From assembly GCA_947579605.1 (NCBI GenBank), contig OX388329.1, positions 21,532,299 to 21,596,298 of the forward strand: DNA of 64,000 bases. Direction: 5' to 3'. Source of the DNA: Athripsodes cinereus (Eukaryota; Arthropoda; Insecta; Trichoptera; Leptoceridae). Shown piece after piece: positions 23,021 through 35,939 of the stretch (position 1 is the stretch's first letter; the number at the start of each line of letters is the position of its first letter). Position numbers and translations under genes: made by a program. Below the pieces are notes generated by a model. It was not told the origin of the DNA. It did no database searches and was given only the letters and a program-made list of their open reading frames with translations.

Positions 23021-24985
23021 TGTAGTAATATTAGTACTATAATTTTGTTGCTTTTAATGCAAAATTGCAATCAGTGTATTATGTAAGAATAATATCATAT
23101 GTTTTTGGAGGCGATTTTTCATTTTATTAAAACATACAATTTACTCACTGTGTCGATGTTTAGGTAATAGAATTAAATAATGAAATTAAAAAAAAAACTA
23201 ATTTTAGACGAAAGACGTCTTTCGACAAATTTTATAAGACGTAGGACCTCTCTCTCAATAAAAAAACAATATAGTAAAAAAAACATATGTTGTTTAATTT
23301 CACATAGGTACATTTTAATAAACGATTTACTCTTTTTATCGTTTACATCGTTCTGTCAATCGATCCTTTGTGATTACTCAATGATCTCTTATCAGCCAAT
23401 CAGAAGCTATAGATAACAGTATTGGGTGACAACAATATGACAGTGCGGAGAGAATACATAATCTTGTATTAGGTACAATTTACATATCTGCGTAATGTAA
23501 ACACTTTGTTATATCTAACAGTCAGCTTTTAACCCGGGTTAGTAGATCAGGGAATTAATATCAGTGTGAATGTTTTTCTGCAAAATGTCGAAACAAGTTG
23601 AAAAAAATTGTATTATGATAACACCATGCAAACAACTTCTTTTAAATCTGCATATTTACGAAAAAAAAAACAAATAATATTATTATTATAACATAAATAA
23701 CTTTGATTGTTTTTCAAATGATTGTAGTTCGTGCAGTAATATACAATATACAAATAATATTATCATTATTCAGTGACATGTTTAAATACAAAATTGCACA
23801 GAGTATATTTTTAGTTCACTAGCTGCTTTTATCTTTTATCTGAGGACAAAAATGGGATGAAATTTTTTTTTTGTAAAAATAGTAGTACCGCGATAAACTC
23901 GTCGACTGTGCATTATATAATATAGGTAATATGATTTCACTGTTGTTTACTGGCGTATCCAGGAGGAAACAAAGAGGAGGGGGCAGTGCCCTCCCTCAGG
24001 ATCCCGAAAATAGTTGAAAAAGGTAATATATGTATTAAAGTATGGGAAAAGTATGGAAAATTGGAATCGAATTGAAATGCGGTCCCCTCCCCCCTTCACC
24101 AAGAAGTCAGAATAGACGTAAGATGACTGTTAATTTTTTGAACAAAAATGCGAAAAAAAATTGCGTGTAAACAAATAATTACAAACTAGTCACAACTGAA
24201 GTAGAAAAAATCAATAAATTTCTCATTCTGCTTCCCCCACAGAGAAAAACCTGGCAATGCTATATACGAAGAATAACAAAATAAATAAATAAAATTTACA
24301 CACAATGTTGTATACGTACGTGATATTTTATACAAACGGATAGGAATGGTAAATAAATTCATACATAACGCAAGTATTGTAGAGACATGCTCGCATTCCA
24401 ATCACATTGTTATTCTCACATATACATACACTTCTTACTTACGTATATCTATACATAAAAGATAAAATTACCTGTGCTGGCAGCCATCGCTATTTCTTTG
24501 CTACAGGTATCCTCCCACCTGTTGTATGAAAGATAATATTTATAATATATATACTTATATACTTACTTATATGAGTTCGTAATGTCCAATAGCGGTAAGC
24601 GTATTATCGATATCATAAATGTGCATTTACAAAATCAAGTTTATAGTCATGTATCTAATGATAAAGGTAAACAATACATTATTGTTATCCATTGGTTGAT
24701 AATATCTCGTATGACAATGTATTTTTGGTTATTGCTCAATAATAAAGTGTTTATTTACGTACATAATTTAAGATGTATTTTCTTCTGCCTCGAATACTAA
24801 CGATTAGTATGATATATAACGAAGTGAATGAAAAGAGTGAGGTAGGTACTTATTTGTTGCCGAATGCTCCACGACATAGTGACAAGGGATTTTGCTCCTT
24901 TTGATAATTCCTAATATTTTGATATCGTTATTATTATTATTATATAAACTGTGTATTGTAAAAGAGGTTCAATCAGTCCGTTGGG
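23021..24985. other. Intronic DNA with an unassigned GC-richer patch
   Basis: Mostly AT-rich and featureless. 23947-24110 is less AT-rich with G and C runs (GAGGAGGGGGCAGTGCCC, GGTCCCCTCCCCCC), which suggests one end of a DNA transposon that I could not delimit. A short piece at 23880-23915 resembles the (ATT)n-tailed repeat at 30956. Confidence 0.35.
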
Positions 24986-24989
24986 AGCT

Positions 24990-25215
24990 TTATTATTTTC
25001 TCTTGTATCCCAAATTGGGAAGGCAGAGAGAACGGAACATCATCTTGAGCTATCTTTACATCCTACTTATATCGACGCTTCCCCCACATTCTTGCATTGT
25101 CTTTTACATGCAAGTTGATTTATCTTATACAACACGCGAATGTCCTTGACAATTTGATGCACGTGATCAAGCCGCGTAGTTTTCGATCGTTTCCGGTTTC
25201 TTACATGCCTTCTTT
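24990..25215 (-). mobile_element. Non-LTR retrotransposon 3' end
   Basis: Minus-strand relative of 9499-9780 (the complement of GATCACGTGCATCAAATTG-CAAGGAC; GGCAGAGAGAACGGAAC near the end). Confidence 0.7.
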
Positions 25216-25281
25216 CAAATAAATACAATTTATTTGATAAATCAAATGTTTTTGTGTTAACACTTTGGAAATTCATTATAA

Positions 25282-25483
25282 TTAAAATGAATTTAAAAAC
25301 ACTGTATAATTTCCAAATTAAATTTATTCACCCCAAACGTTTTCGCCAAGGCTTCTACTTGGCATCATCAGGAGGACTCCTGATGATGTCCTCCTGATGA
25401 TGCCAAGTAGAAGCCTTGGCGAAAACGTTTGAGGTGAATAAATTTAATTTGGAAATTATACAGTGTTTTTAAATTCATTTTAA
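25282..25483 (+). mobile_element. Palindromic element with hammerhead-like core (Penelope-like terminal repeat?), copy 2
   Basis: Inverted arms of about 94 bp (25282-25375 with 25390-25483), almost perfect, with a partial third copy of the core end between them. In each arm the core reads CCTCCTGATGATGCCAAG, loop, CTTGGCGAAAACGTTTGAGG: CTGATGA, a 6-bp stem, then GAAA, with CCUC/GAGG able to pair as stem I. The U before the stem II G faces a C, an imperfection against the consensus hammerhead. Confidence 0.55.
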
Positions 25484-25672
25484 CAATTTATTTGTCATTC
25501 TTTCATGAAGCACCTTGTGGCAGTAAATAATATATATTTTTGAATAATATTTAAGTTGGTACCTTTACATTATAAAATCTATGTAAATAAAGTATTTTCA
25601 CAAAATTATAGTGAGCTATTGAAAATAAAATTCAAACACAAAAATGTACCTATATTAATTGAGATACCTGTA

Positions 25673-25889
25673 CACTGAGAAAAATACTAACGAAATATCA
25701 CAACGAATCATTGGTACGTTCTATCACATTAGGACCAGAGATAGTAGGTACAAACGATTCATTAGTACGAATCTATAATATTAACTTTTCGCAAACAAAT
25801 CGTTGGTAAAGTTTGTTCTATCTCTGGTCCTAATCTGATAGTACGTATCAATGATTCGTTGTGAAATTTCTTTAGTATTTTTCTCAGTG
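25673..25889. mobile_element. CACTG palindromic MITE
   Basis: A 217-bp palindrome flanked by TA (25671-25672, 25890-25891) with the same termini as 15652-15914. Confidence 0.9.
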
Positions 25890-25894
25890 TAGGT

Positions 25895-27055
25895 ATAGGA
25901 ATTCTAAAATTATATCTAATATCAATCCACAAACAAATAATAGTCTTCCTCTTAAATATGTACTTACAGTATACATACAACATACAAGTACCTACTTCTG
26001 TAAAGTACGCTCACATGTACGGTTTTCATTACAATTGTAACTACAAAAGAAACCAAATTGTACTACTCTCAATGCTATGAAACATCAACTCGTTACTGCC
26101 TATATACATATATAATGTATTAACACAGCGACACAATACATTTATTAAACAGTAGGAATATTTCATATTATTATTCTAATACAATGGTGGGTACATTTTA
26201 TCGTGCATAGTATACCTATTTACTATTTAGTAGCTTGTACGAAGATTAAACGCTATTAAATCAACCGAATCAGACAGGCGGAGCTTGTAAAACGCTGGGC
26301 GGAGTTAAATAAACCTGTTTCTATTATGATGTATTAATATCTTCAGAAATAGAATTGAGATGAAATGCTAAAGCGAAAGAACAGTCGCAATACTATAATA
26401 TGAAATAATAGTGTAGGTATAGTACATATTTTATCAAAACCTGGAACATTTGTTTTGAAGTGACAGTAAAATTGAAAAAAGCGGTGTTATTTCCAGAAAA
26501 TTTATGTAAATTTTAGATGCCGTCCACAAACTACTAACATTTATTCTTCTTGTCTACTATTTTGTTTTCAAGTTTTAAAAATTAAAAATTTTATTAGATA
26601 AACGTTTGGTTGGTAGGAGGTTTATTTGTGCATATTAATTAAACTACATTCGACTTGGTGAAGCCTTTAGTTAAATTAATTAATTATATATTAAGCTAAA
26701 CGGTATTTACACTCTTAAAACGGTTGAAATTAGTTAAAATAAATTTAATAAATATGGAAAACCGAAAGATTTCAGAGTATCAGTGATTGTTCTTTTTCAC
26801 TCTATCCATAATCTTAAAATAACTCTCCTGTAAGTCGCGTCGGTAGTCAGCCGCTGAAAATGTAGGTAATGTCTCAGTATGGTTTTTTGGTTATTCATTG
26901 TTTTATGGGTTTTAAAAATGTTACAACCACGCACAATATGGATGAACCTTTAAAAATACCTACATCAAAGAAAACAAAGTTATCATGCTTTTTACTAAAT
27001 TTCTCAAACTTCATTCATGAATGTTATATATTAGAAATAATATCTATTCACACTT
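25895..27055. other. AT-rich intronic DNA
   Basis: Nothing recognised. Confidence 0.4.
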
Positions 27056-27061
27056 CTCAGT

Positions 27062-27316
27062 GTTTCGTGGAGCGCCCCACAAAGAATTAATCTTGAAATT
27101 GTTTTTGAAAAAATAAACTCATTGTTTTCCGTAATTTTTCGAGTGTCCAGTAAAAGGCAGGTTATGGAAAAATAAACACACTTTACAAATTATATTCAGG
27201 AATAAATTTGCTACCAATCCTAGTTGTCTTAATTTTTCATGGCAAGGAGAGGACGGCTTGCATATTTATAACTTGCAGCTAGTCTGCTGGCTACCTCAGT
27301 TATGGGATGTGCCGTG
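27062..27316 (+). mobile_element. Family-A short element (plus strand)
   Basis: Starts CGTGGAGCGCCCCACAAAG, ends GGGATGTGCCGTGATAG with a (TAG)n-type tail (TTTAGTAGTAAAAG). Confidence 0.85.
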
Positions 27317-27319
27317 ATA

Positions 27320-28520
27320 GTTTAGTAGTAAAAGTAGTAACATTTCTCAATAATCGACATTTGTAATGAAATGTGTTCGAAACAAATTATTAATAAAATT
27401 GTTTACAGTTGTAATTTATTGGTCTTTCTCTTTTAAGTAAGTACATAAAATGAAACGACATAATAATAATGTACCTAGGGTATTCCAATTTCGTCTACAA
27501 GTCTCTGGCAGTAAATATCTTAACTTGCATATTATTGCTTGCATTTGAAATCAGGCTGAAATTATTAATCTAAAAAATTATATGTATTCTATAAAATAGG
27601 TAATGATTATTATATTTTTAAATGTTTGTAGTAGTTATATATTTGAATATATAAGTTTCACATTCATTTCTTTATGCAATCTTGATACCTATAGCTTAAC
27701 TTTTTTTTCTCACTTTTTTATAATATCCTAAAACAATAAGTTCATTTTAGTTCAATTCAGTGAAGCCAAATGGAATCACCCACCCTGGAAACACACAAGA
27801 GGCTCACAACAGGTTGTGTGTGAGTGTGATCTAGATCGTGTGCAGAAAGTATCAAGCGAACATAATTAAGTAATAGGTCAATAATTATTGTGATGTTTCA
27901 AACGAAGTTGGAGGCCGAAAAAAAACAAACATTTGGAAATACAGAAACATATCAGGCAAGCATAACTCGGATACAGTATTTTTTTATGGCAATTGTATCG
28001 AACAATAAGCAGTGGCGGATATCATAATAATGAACAGTAAAGTTCTAAATATCTTTTCGCACTCCGCTCATACTGTATGGCGATGGCCACATCTTACAAT
28101 AATAGTCTCATCTTGCGTTCTTGACATCCTGATTTTTTATTTCTTTAAATTCAATTATAACTATTTTTTCTTAACGAATTTCAACGCTCTCATTGGATTC
28201 GAAACACTATTTTAGAAAAAATGTGATGGATAGATTGAACGAAGTAATCGTATCACAAAGGTTTCCATCATGAACGAAATCAGAGGGTCATAACTGCATG
28301 GGATGCAGAGGCTTTCAATTAGAACAAACACTTCGTTAAATTGACGAAAAGCAGTGGCAAGAAATTACCATGTTGGTATCAGGAACTCATAATTTATATA
28401 GATAATATAAATATTAAAAAAAATCTTCACCTAAACGGATAAATAGGAGTCCTTGGACTCCTGAAATATCCGAGAAATAAAGATATTTCAACATATAGAT
28501 AATATGCAACACCAAAGATT
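27320..28520. other. AT-rich intronic DNA
   Basis: No gene or repeat assignment. A small imperfect hairpin AGGAGTCC/GGACTCCT lies at 28447-28464. Confidence 0.4.
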
Positions 28521-28539
28521 TCACTCGTGACTGGGTGGA

Positions 28540-28765
28540 ATACCAAGGGTATACCGTTTGGAATATCAGAGGTATTCAGGGAAAAAGTGTCATCACACAA
28601 TTAGGAGTTCATAAATCTCCTCCAACACGTTGGTCAGACGACATATTAGAAGAATCGCTGGTGACTGGTTGCAGAAAGCCCAGAACAGAGATGCCTGGAT
28701 ACATATGGGGGAGGCTTATGATCAGTAATGGACAGGAATAGCTGCATAAGTAAAGTAAGTAAGTA
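28540..28765 (+). mobile_element. Non-LTR retrotransposon 3' end with (TAAG)n tail
   Basis: Reading with frame changes gives PPTRWSDDI, then WLQKAQNRDAWIHMGEAYD and WTGIAA, the typical last residues of a non-LTR reverse transcriptase. AAGTAAGTAAGTAAAT follows as tail. A 30-bp stretch (AGTGTCATCA ... TTAGGAGTTCATAA) recurs at 28930-28965. Confidence 0.75.
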
Positions 28766-28959
28766 AATGTAGAAGGGTTATAGGTTCATTTCTTACATTT
28801 TATTACAATAATTTGCACACAAAATAAAAATGAAACAATATTCATTTTAATATTAATTTTAGTACCAACTCAGAATAAAAACGGTAGGTATTAAAAGAAA
28901 AACGGTAGGTATTAAAAGGATGATCCAGAAAAAAGTGTCATCATGAAATTAGGAGTTCA

Positions 28960-30200
28960 TAAGTGAAGAAGGGTTTTATTCCAAACACGAGAGAGAACTA
29001 CGTTAATCAAGTTATTGGGCACAAAACAGAGACTTCATATGGAAATGAATCAAGTATATCTTATATAAATTTTAATACTAAGCATTTTTTTATACCGTGC
29101 CACATTTACAGCGACACTTCTTTACATTTGTACATAGGTAGGTATTATTAATTAATTGCGTATTTCAGCAAGTTAGTAAAGCATACATAATAGGTTTAGA
29201 ATTTCATTGAGTTACTCGTACCTTCTACATATTAACAAAAATACGGAGAATTAAACAACACGACGTATTGTGCATGAATAATGAAATAATTCGCGATGAT
29301 GTCAAATATCTTAGAATATACAAAAGATAGGTGATACGCATTTAAATTTAAATTAATGGAATTTGTATGTACAACTTGTAATTATGTATTGTACAATGAA
29401 ACTTACTATGAGGTACCTACTTTTATTTTAATTATTAAAGAAGAACGAGACTTACAATTATTTTTACCTACATTTTAAATGCGAATTATTGAGACTTTTT
29501 TGTTAAATTTGATGAATTCGACAATCTCTTATGGCATCGCACAACGTGCGACGAGATAAGAGATTAAGAAACAACAAAATAATAATATTGTAAATATTAT
29601 GAGATCAGTTTGGGATAATATTTACGTGGAGCAAAACAAAAACTATAAATTAAACTGATTAACCTATGTGGTAGAAAGTATTGTTGTTTTTGTATAATAT
29701 TTCATGAAATTTTATTTTCTCTTCTCAAAAGTTCATAGAAGTTCAACTATATTTTCACAACACAAATAACGATGTAGGTACCTAGATTGATAATATGCAT
29801 ACTTCATGTACCTACCTATGAGATATCATTGTGTAGGAGCATTATACTAATATTATCATATACTTACCTACTTATATTAAATATATACCTAATAGAATTC
29901 GATTCAATCAATGATGATAATACATAATATGTTCCACGATGACAGCTAGGGATCCTTTGATCAAGCGAGATGATTGCTTCTATGTTTACATTACATTACA
30001 CCGATGATTGTTCGTTGCTTTGATGCTAACTGATCTTAGCGCCAGCTTCTTAGTCACGAAATAACATATTATCTCTATAATACTAAACACACTATATGAA
30101 ATGAACTATCTAATGCATAGCTGATGCCTATTATTAATGTAATCGAAAATAATACAGAAATAATAATTAATAATGCAGATATGTACCTAAACATCATGAT
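28960..30200. other. AT-rich intronic DNA
   Basis: No coding assignment. It contains an imperfect hairpin at 29523-29565 with paired ends AATCTCTTA/TAAGAGATT and apex TCGCAC-AAC-GTGCGA. Confidence 0.4.
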
Positions 30201-30209
30201 GGATTAGGG

Positions 30210-30763
30210 CAGGGGTCACCAAATGACCGCATCCAGACCGCCGTCCTATTTTGTGCGGACCTTGTGTTGACAATAATATTTTGCACTTGAGTACGTAATT
30301 TGATCATTTTTCCCGCTCATTGTCCTTCAGTCGTCGCAGAGGGTTGCGGTGCGGTATGTCTTTTTTTCTGACTTTGTTTGCGGTATGTCTTTTTTTCTGA
30401 CTTTGTTTGGGTCAACATATTTACATATTATGTTTGTGAAGCAGCATTTTCCAAGATGAACTTCGTTAAAAATAAATTCCGGAAGAGACTTACCGATAAA
30501 CATCTAAGATTTAACGACAATAGCCTTCACGGACTTGAGTCCAAATTTCGAACAGATGGTTCAAGGCAAAAAATGTTATTTCTCTAATTTATTAATTGTT
30601 TATTTACTATGTTATAAAATAATGTTCTGTAACACATATTCGTTTTATTATATTTCGTAAGGGGTGGTAAAGGGGGTGGGTTCTTAGGCTTTTACCCTTT
30701 CTGGATTTTAAAAATCTTTATTTTATAAAACGGATCCCTAATGAAAGTAATTGGTGACCCCTG
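30210..30763 (+). mobile_element. hAT element remnant, 554 bp, with 8-bp target duplication
   Basis: Ends CAGGGGTCACCAA and TTGGTGACCCCTG are perfect 13-bp inverted repeats. GATTAGGG is duplicated at 30202-30209 and 30764-30771, the 8-bp duplication diagnostic of hAT. An internal frame at 30378-30587 reads CEAAFSKMNFVKNKFRKRL and TDKHL, the C-terminal dimerisation region of hAT transposases. Most of the transposase is deleted, so the element is non-autonomous. A 24-bp segment near 30355-30405 is duplicated in tandem. Confidence 0.95.
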
Positions 30764-30937
30764 GATTAGGGTATAGGCTCATCTACAGTCACCTACATAT
30801 TATGTGTGATGAAATGGAAATATTTCACAACTTATTTTCGATATCTTTGATAAAAAAAAAGCCTCTCATTTTGAAAATATTTTTTTTTTAATTTATCAAC
30901 CGACGGGTCTTGGTGGAAGTTCATATTAATAATATAT

Positions 30938-31168
30938 TAATGAAACACGATATACAGGGTTAGTTGGAAGATATCGCGCTTCAGCGATAAACTCGCCCAT
31001 TGCACAAAATTATGTATTCAGTAGTAATGTTGTCATGTTTTTTTCTTTGTATGCTAATTTTGTGCATTAAAGATTATTATTATTATATAGCTGTCATTCC
31101 ACTGTTGCGAGTTCGCAAAATTAATAAGTCAACAGTGTAATAACTATATTATATCGTGTTTCATTAAT
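30938..31168. repeat. Inverted repeat enclosing a short (ATT)n-tailed element
   Basis: ATTAATGAAACACGATATA (about 30936-30954) is mirrored by TATATCGTGTTTCATTAAT (about 31149-31168). The enclosed 30956-31090 is the most complete plus-strand copy of the short repeat also found at 6657, 55965 and 59030, ending AATTTTGTGCATTAAAGATT plus (ATT)n. Confidence 0.7.
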
Positions 31169-31169
31169 A

Positions 31170-32480
31170 AATTAAAAATAATACTGTTTTTATATGCATG
31201 GTTCCCGACGGCATATAACTATAGGTAATTATTTCTAGTGATTATGACCAAAAAGAGAATTGTATTTTAATATCCACATGCCGACGGTCTAGATAGTATT
31301 CTTTCTATTCACTATTCTGACGATAACAATATCAGAGTATTAAAAATGTTGTATGAGTCAATTGTAACGAAATTTTTTCCCTCAAAGAAAAGACTATTCG
31401 TCTGTGGAGTTTCTCAAGTGGAGTGTAAAGGGAAAGGATTAGATTAGGCTATTTACTACCTATAATCAAAGTTACTAAATTAAGATTTAATTAGATGTTT
31501 ATCTTACATAAGTAATCAAACAATCAAGCCGCAGACAGTACAACAGAAGATCTAGAGTCTAGAGGAATAATAAATTGATAATTCCTAATACATAGGGAAT
31601 AGGTAGGTACTCGTATAATAGGTGATTTTTCAAAGATAATATTAAAACATCTTGTACCAAATAGAATGAATAGTGAATAATCATACTATTATAATAGATA
31701 GTTAGGTATATGTATATCTACACACTATGCTGTGTTGTCGTGTCTATGTATGATGAAAATGTAAACAAATTTATGTATTGAAATAAATATTAAAAAAAAC
31801 CATTGATCGTTTCCGCCAGAGATCACTGACGGCAATAATCCAAAGAAATTATAATACGTGAGTATAGGAACGGCTAACATGTTCCTTTTTTATATTTATC
31901 TGGGCCAGATTAGTTAGATCTAATTTTATTATTTTTATACCTTAATGTACCTACATATCAACCTATAAAATTACCAGATATAAAAAAAAAACATTAAATT
32001 AAAATCTTAATTCAATAAATTGTAGAGAAGTAACTATGAAGATAGGTATATTAAAATTATTACGAAAATCTCCCATTTGTAGCATACTCTATGTGATCCG
32101 ATGTTGCAAATTATAAATTTGTATATTACTATTTATAGGTAACCACTTTCCCTTACTGAAAAATCCAAAAATTTGGATGTACTACATCATGCAAATTAAT
32201 AACTGATTCCGACAATTCTTTGCATAAGTTCATTTTAATGACATTTTTTTTCATCCAAATAAATAAAGCTATTTTTGATAATTCCGTTAGGATACAATCA
32301 TACAATAATCATACTCCGAGACTAATTCGTAAGCGTCGGATTGTCTTAATATTTTTTTTTCTGTTTGCAGATTACAATCTTCTTACTACATATAATAGTA
32401 ATGCTTATCCATGTTCATGTAAATATCTTATTTAATTTAAAGACACATTTATATTAACAATAATAATTATTCATTCATTC
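31170..32480. other. AT-rich intronic DNA
   Basis: Nothing recognised. Confidence 0.4.
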
Positions 32481-32483
32481 ATT

Positions 32484-32610
32484 CATTCCATCATAGCATT
32501 TCCCATAAGTTCGTTTAGTAGCAGAGTGACCACATGCAATAAACATATAACTCGTCGGCTTCGTACCGATAAAAGTAAAGACATTCAGGATGTTTCAAGT
32601 GTGATGATGC
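32484..32610 (-). mobile_element. Family-A fragment (minus strand)
   Basis: CCATCATAGCATTTCCCATA, ATGCAATAAACAT and AGACATTCAGGATG match family A in order. It abuts an (ATTC)n microsatellite at 32470-32487. Confidence 0.6.
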
Positions 32611-35300
32611 GTGATGTTTAACGAAGAAAACTTAAAAATGATAGTGGGACTCCAATTACGAATTAGGTTTAATATATTATTTCTAAATCCATCCCCTTGC
32701 TTCCCCCGGTGGTCCCATGTGAGGTTATGACGTTTGATCTTAACAGTTCATCAGATTGAGCGATATGAGCGACAACTTCGATGCATGTACCTACATATGT
32801 ACATACTCGTACTGTATTAGGAATTAATACCTATTAATACTTCACGTGTTTCATTAAATATATGATATTATTCAAACAATTCGAGCAATTTACTGTACTA
32901 GGTACCTAACTATCTGGACTGTCCTCTGTAATAATTTGTTGTTTTAGGATCATCATTAATGCTTCATTTCATTATAAAAACATTGGTGTTTTTAATGACT
33001 ATTTAGTGTAATCACAAACATCTAGAACCATTAATTAGTTTATTATATATATGTGTAATTTGTATATGAATTAAGTGTTATATTCTTAATCTCAATCAAG
33101 CTTCTGCAAAAATTCCTTACCTTACGTAATTATCTTGCAAAATAGATAAATCATGTATGATAGATATCATAGAAACATAAAAATTAGTAAGGTTAGGTAG
33201 TTACAGTTAGGTAAATAGATCTTTGTATAAATCATTTGAAATTTTTGCATTGAAAACCACACCATCTACTTCCTCGTTCTCATTCACATAGAGTGGTACA
33301 TCAAAAAAGATACATTTAAACAATTATTTTGTCCTTTTATCCTTGCTTTTTTTCTACAGGGATCGTAAAAGTATAAATCTGTATTGATCCCGATTTTGTT
33401 GAATTAGGAACCTACCAAAATATCAAATTACGGTTCCTAATATACATACATTCAAGTCGTTGCCTTCAAGAATTACAAAAAATAGATATGTAGGTAGGTA
33501 AACCTATAATAGTACATTGAAGAAACAAAGAATATAATATGTACCTATCTCGGAAACTATTAAATGATCTTCAATAGCGTTAATTGTTCAATTATCTTGA
33601 TGTAAACATAAACAAAAAAGTTGTGACTGCATCGTAAATCTATCACGGATATGGAGACAAGATAATATTATCGAAGATTAACTGGCGATAATAACGTATA
33701 GAAAAATAACAAATGCACGTTGATGTTTTAGTTGACAATTTTTTTTTAAAAATAACGTTATAGTAAATGCTATTTTTTTGACAACGTTACTAGGTATTTA
33801 TTAATTCATAAGAATCACAAGATTTCACAAAACGAATGACCTTTTTACAAAATAGGTTTTAATTGATATGCTATTCGAAATAACGCATAACATTTGGTAT
33901 ATGCAACAAACATGTTATGTATTGCTACTAATATTACTGGTGATATTATGTTAGTTGTAATAATAATAACATATTATGTTAGTTGTTCACTGCAACGTAC
34001 AACCCTATTTGTAATAATGCTAACATGACTTAATTGCTTTACATTAGGTCTATAGGCGACATAATCTTTAAGGGAAGAATGGGAAAAAAATCTAGGATGT
34101 GCCATCAATGACTGTAAAAAAAACTGCTGTCAATATTGATGTTGTACATGGCTGTAAACCTTATTTTAAAATGTGTGTATGCACATTGCATGGTGGGATA
34201 GTATTTTGGGTAAAATATGTCTATGTTGACAGGGTATACAAAAATAATCTGAGGTGGAAAACAATTTATTTACAAAACTAACATTTTATTTTATAATTTC
34301 TTTAAGCACTACGGAGTTCGTTTAATTACAATTTGTCATGTATAAGACAATTAAAAATTACCTTTTTAAGAAGGTATAATAATCTCTTTACTCTATTCTC
34401 TGATATATTACGCAGAAAAAATATTTCTCAAAAATAATCGTATTGATATTTTCTCTTCGTTCACATTTTTACAGTATCCAATGTCACTTTATTTATCACT
34501 TATTTTGAATTCATATATTATGATATTTAAAATATAGTCTAGATTATTTCAATAATCCAAAAACATTTACTACAAATAAATGATAATTCAGTTGTTTTGG
34601 GTAGATAATGCTCTTGTAGCTGCCTGAACCTGTAGCTTCTCCAATTTTATATAGTAAAAATAAAAATTTAATAATGATTAAACTTTTATTTATTTTATTT
34701 TTTGACTAAAATGAAGCATTATTTATGTAATATTTCTATTTTTAGTGTTTGATACCTTAAAGCTTAGTGTATAATTTTAATAAAATTAATGTATAAAATT
34801 CAATCTAATAGAGTTTTTGTATTTTGAATCTAGTAGAGTTTTACAAAATTTGTAAACTATTTTTATTGCCAAGGTGATAAAAATAAATTATAGTGACAAA
34901 AAATATAGCCAATGATTTGATTGCAAAAACAGCACAATTTAAGTGACAATAATTTTTATTTAATTGTGATGAAATCCTTCCCAATAAATAAACAATCGAG
35001 TCTCATACTTAACCACTATCAAATTAGGCATGAGCTGTCGTTACCAAAATTTATTAATGAAGTGAAATCTACGTATGAACTGTAAATAAAATAAAAGGGT
35101 TCGTCAAGAAAGGTTGCGCAAACCTACAGCAATGTGTTATCCCAGAAATTTGTAATAATATATTTTTTATACTTCATACAAAGTACTAAATAAATTCAAG
35201 GAATTTATTTTTATAGTCTTGTATTTTTTATTGAACGTCAAATCTTTTGCATCATACATAAACATAATATACTACCCATATTACTTACATAGAGCTTACT
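32611..35300. other. AT-rich intronic DNA
   Basis: About 2.7 kb with no repeat or coding assignment: the longest quiet stretch of intron 1, and so a reasonable place to look for conserved non-coding elements. Confidence 0.4.
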
Positions 35301-35309
35301 ATTATTCTC

Positions 35310-35530
35310 TACATCTATGTATCCCATACGTGAGGTAGCCAGCAGAGTAGCTTCATGCAATAAACATTAAAGTTTTCTTCTTGACATCAACAACAAAAAA
35401 ATATATTCAGAGTGGGTGGCATTCCTCATCGCTGGATTTAAGATTGCCTCTTGTAAGCTACCCAAAAACTTACGGAAAAAAGTTACCAATTTTGAATGTT
35501 TGTATCTTTTATTGCCACAGACAGGATGAC
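35310..35530 (-). mobile_element. Family-A short element (minus strand), diverged
   Basis: CCCATACGTGAGGTAGCCAG, GCAATAAACAT, TTCAGAGTGGGTGGCATTCC and AAAACTTACGGAAAAAAG match family A in order. A further piece, AAATCTGTTGGCTACTCAAC ... TGTGATAGTATGG (35805-35855), looks like another family-A end in plus orientation. Confidence 0.65.
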
Positions 35531-35542
35531 TTGTATGTTTTT

Positions 35543-35790
35543 TCATCATCATCATCATCATCATCGCCCTCAACGCTCCTCTCGGGAGCACAGGGCAGAA
35601 ACCAGCCTCCTCCATTCAGAGCGTCTCTGTGCCAATTGCGTCACCTCTTCCCACGACATTCCTTGCGCTCTGATATCGTTGTCATAGGAACGGTGTATTG
35701 TGAAAGAGGGACGCCCGGGCCTACGGAACCCCTGCGGACGGAAGAACAGTGCTCTTTTTGGCCAACTATCATTGGGCATTCTCAAAATGT
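35543..35790 (-). mobile_element. RTE-like 3' end with (GAT)n tail
   Basis: A minus-strand open frame (35570-35785, 71 codons) reads MRMPNDSWPKRALFF, GRPSFTIHRSYDNDI, MSWEEVTQLAQRR and LVSALCSREER, then the (GAT)n tail: the C-terminus of a non-LTR reverse transcriptase. Nearly identical to 52438-52799, so a young family. Confidence 0.9.
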
Positions 35791-35939
35791 TTTTTTACAA
35801 GCTATAAATCTGTTGGCTACTCAACTTATCACCAAAACTGTGATAGTATGGTGGAATGAAAAAATATATATCATATAGAAAGATGCTTGTGTTTGTTACA
35901 ATACATGTTATGTAAATAAGCTAAATTCTGAATAAAAAA

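Noticed and set aside
35381..35878. 165-codon plus-strand frame
   Set aside because: Runs antisense through a family-A copy and an RTE-like reverse-transcriptase end; the coding strand there is minus.
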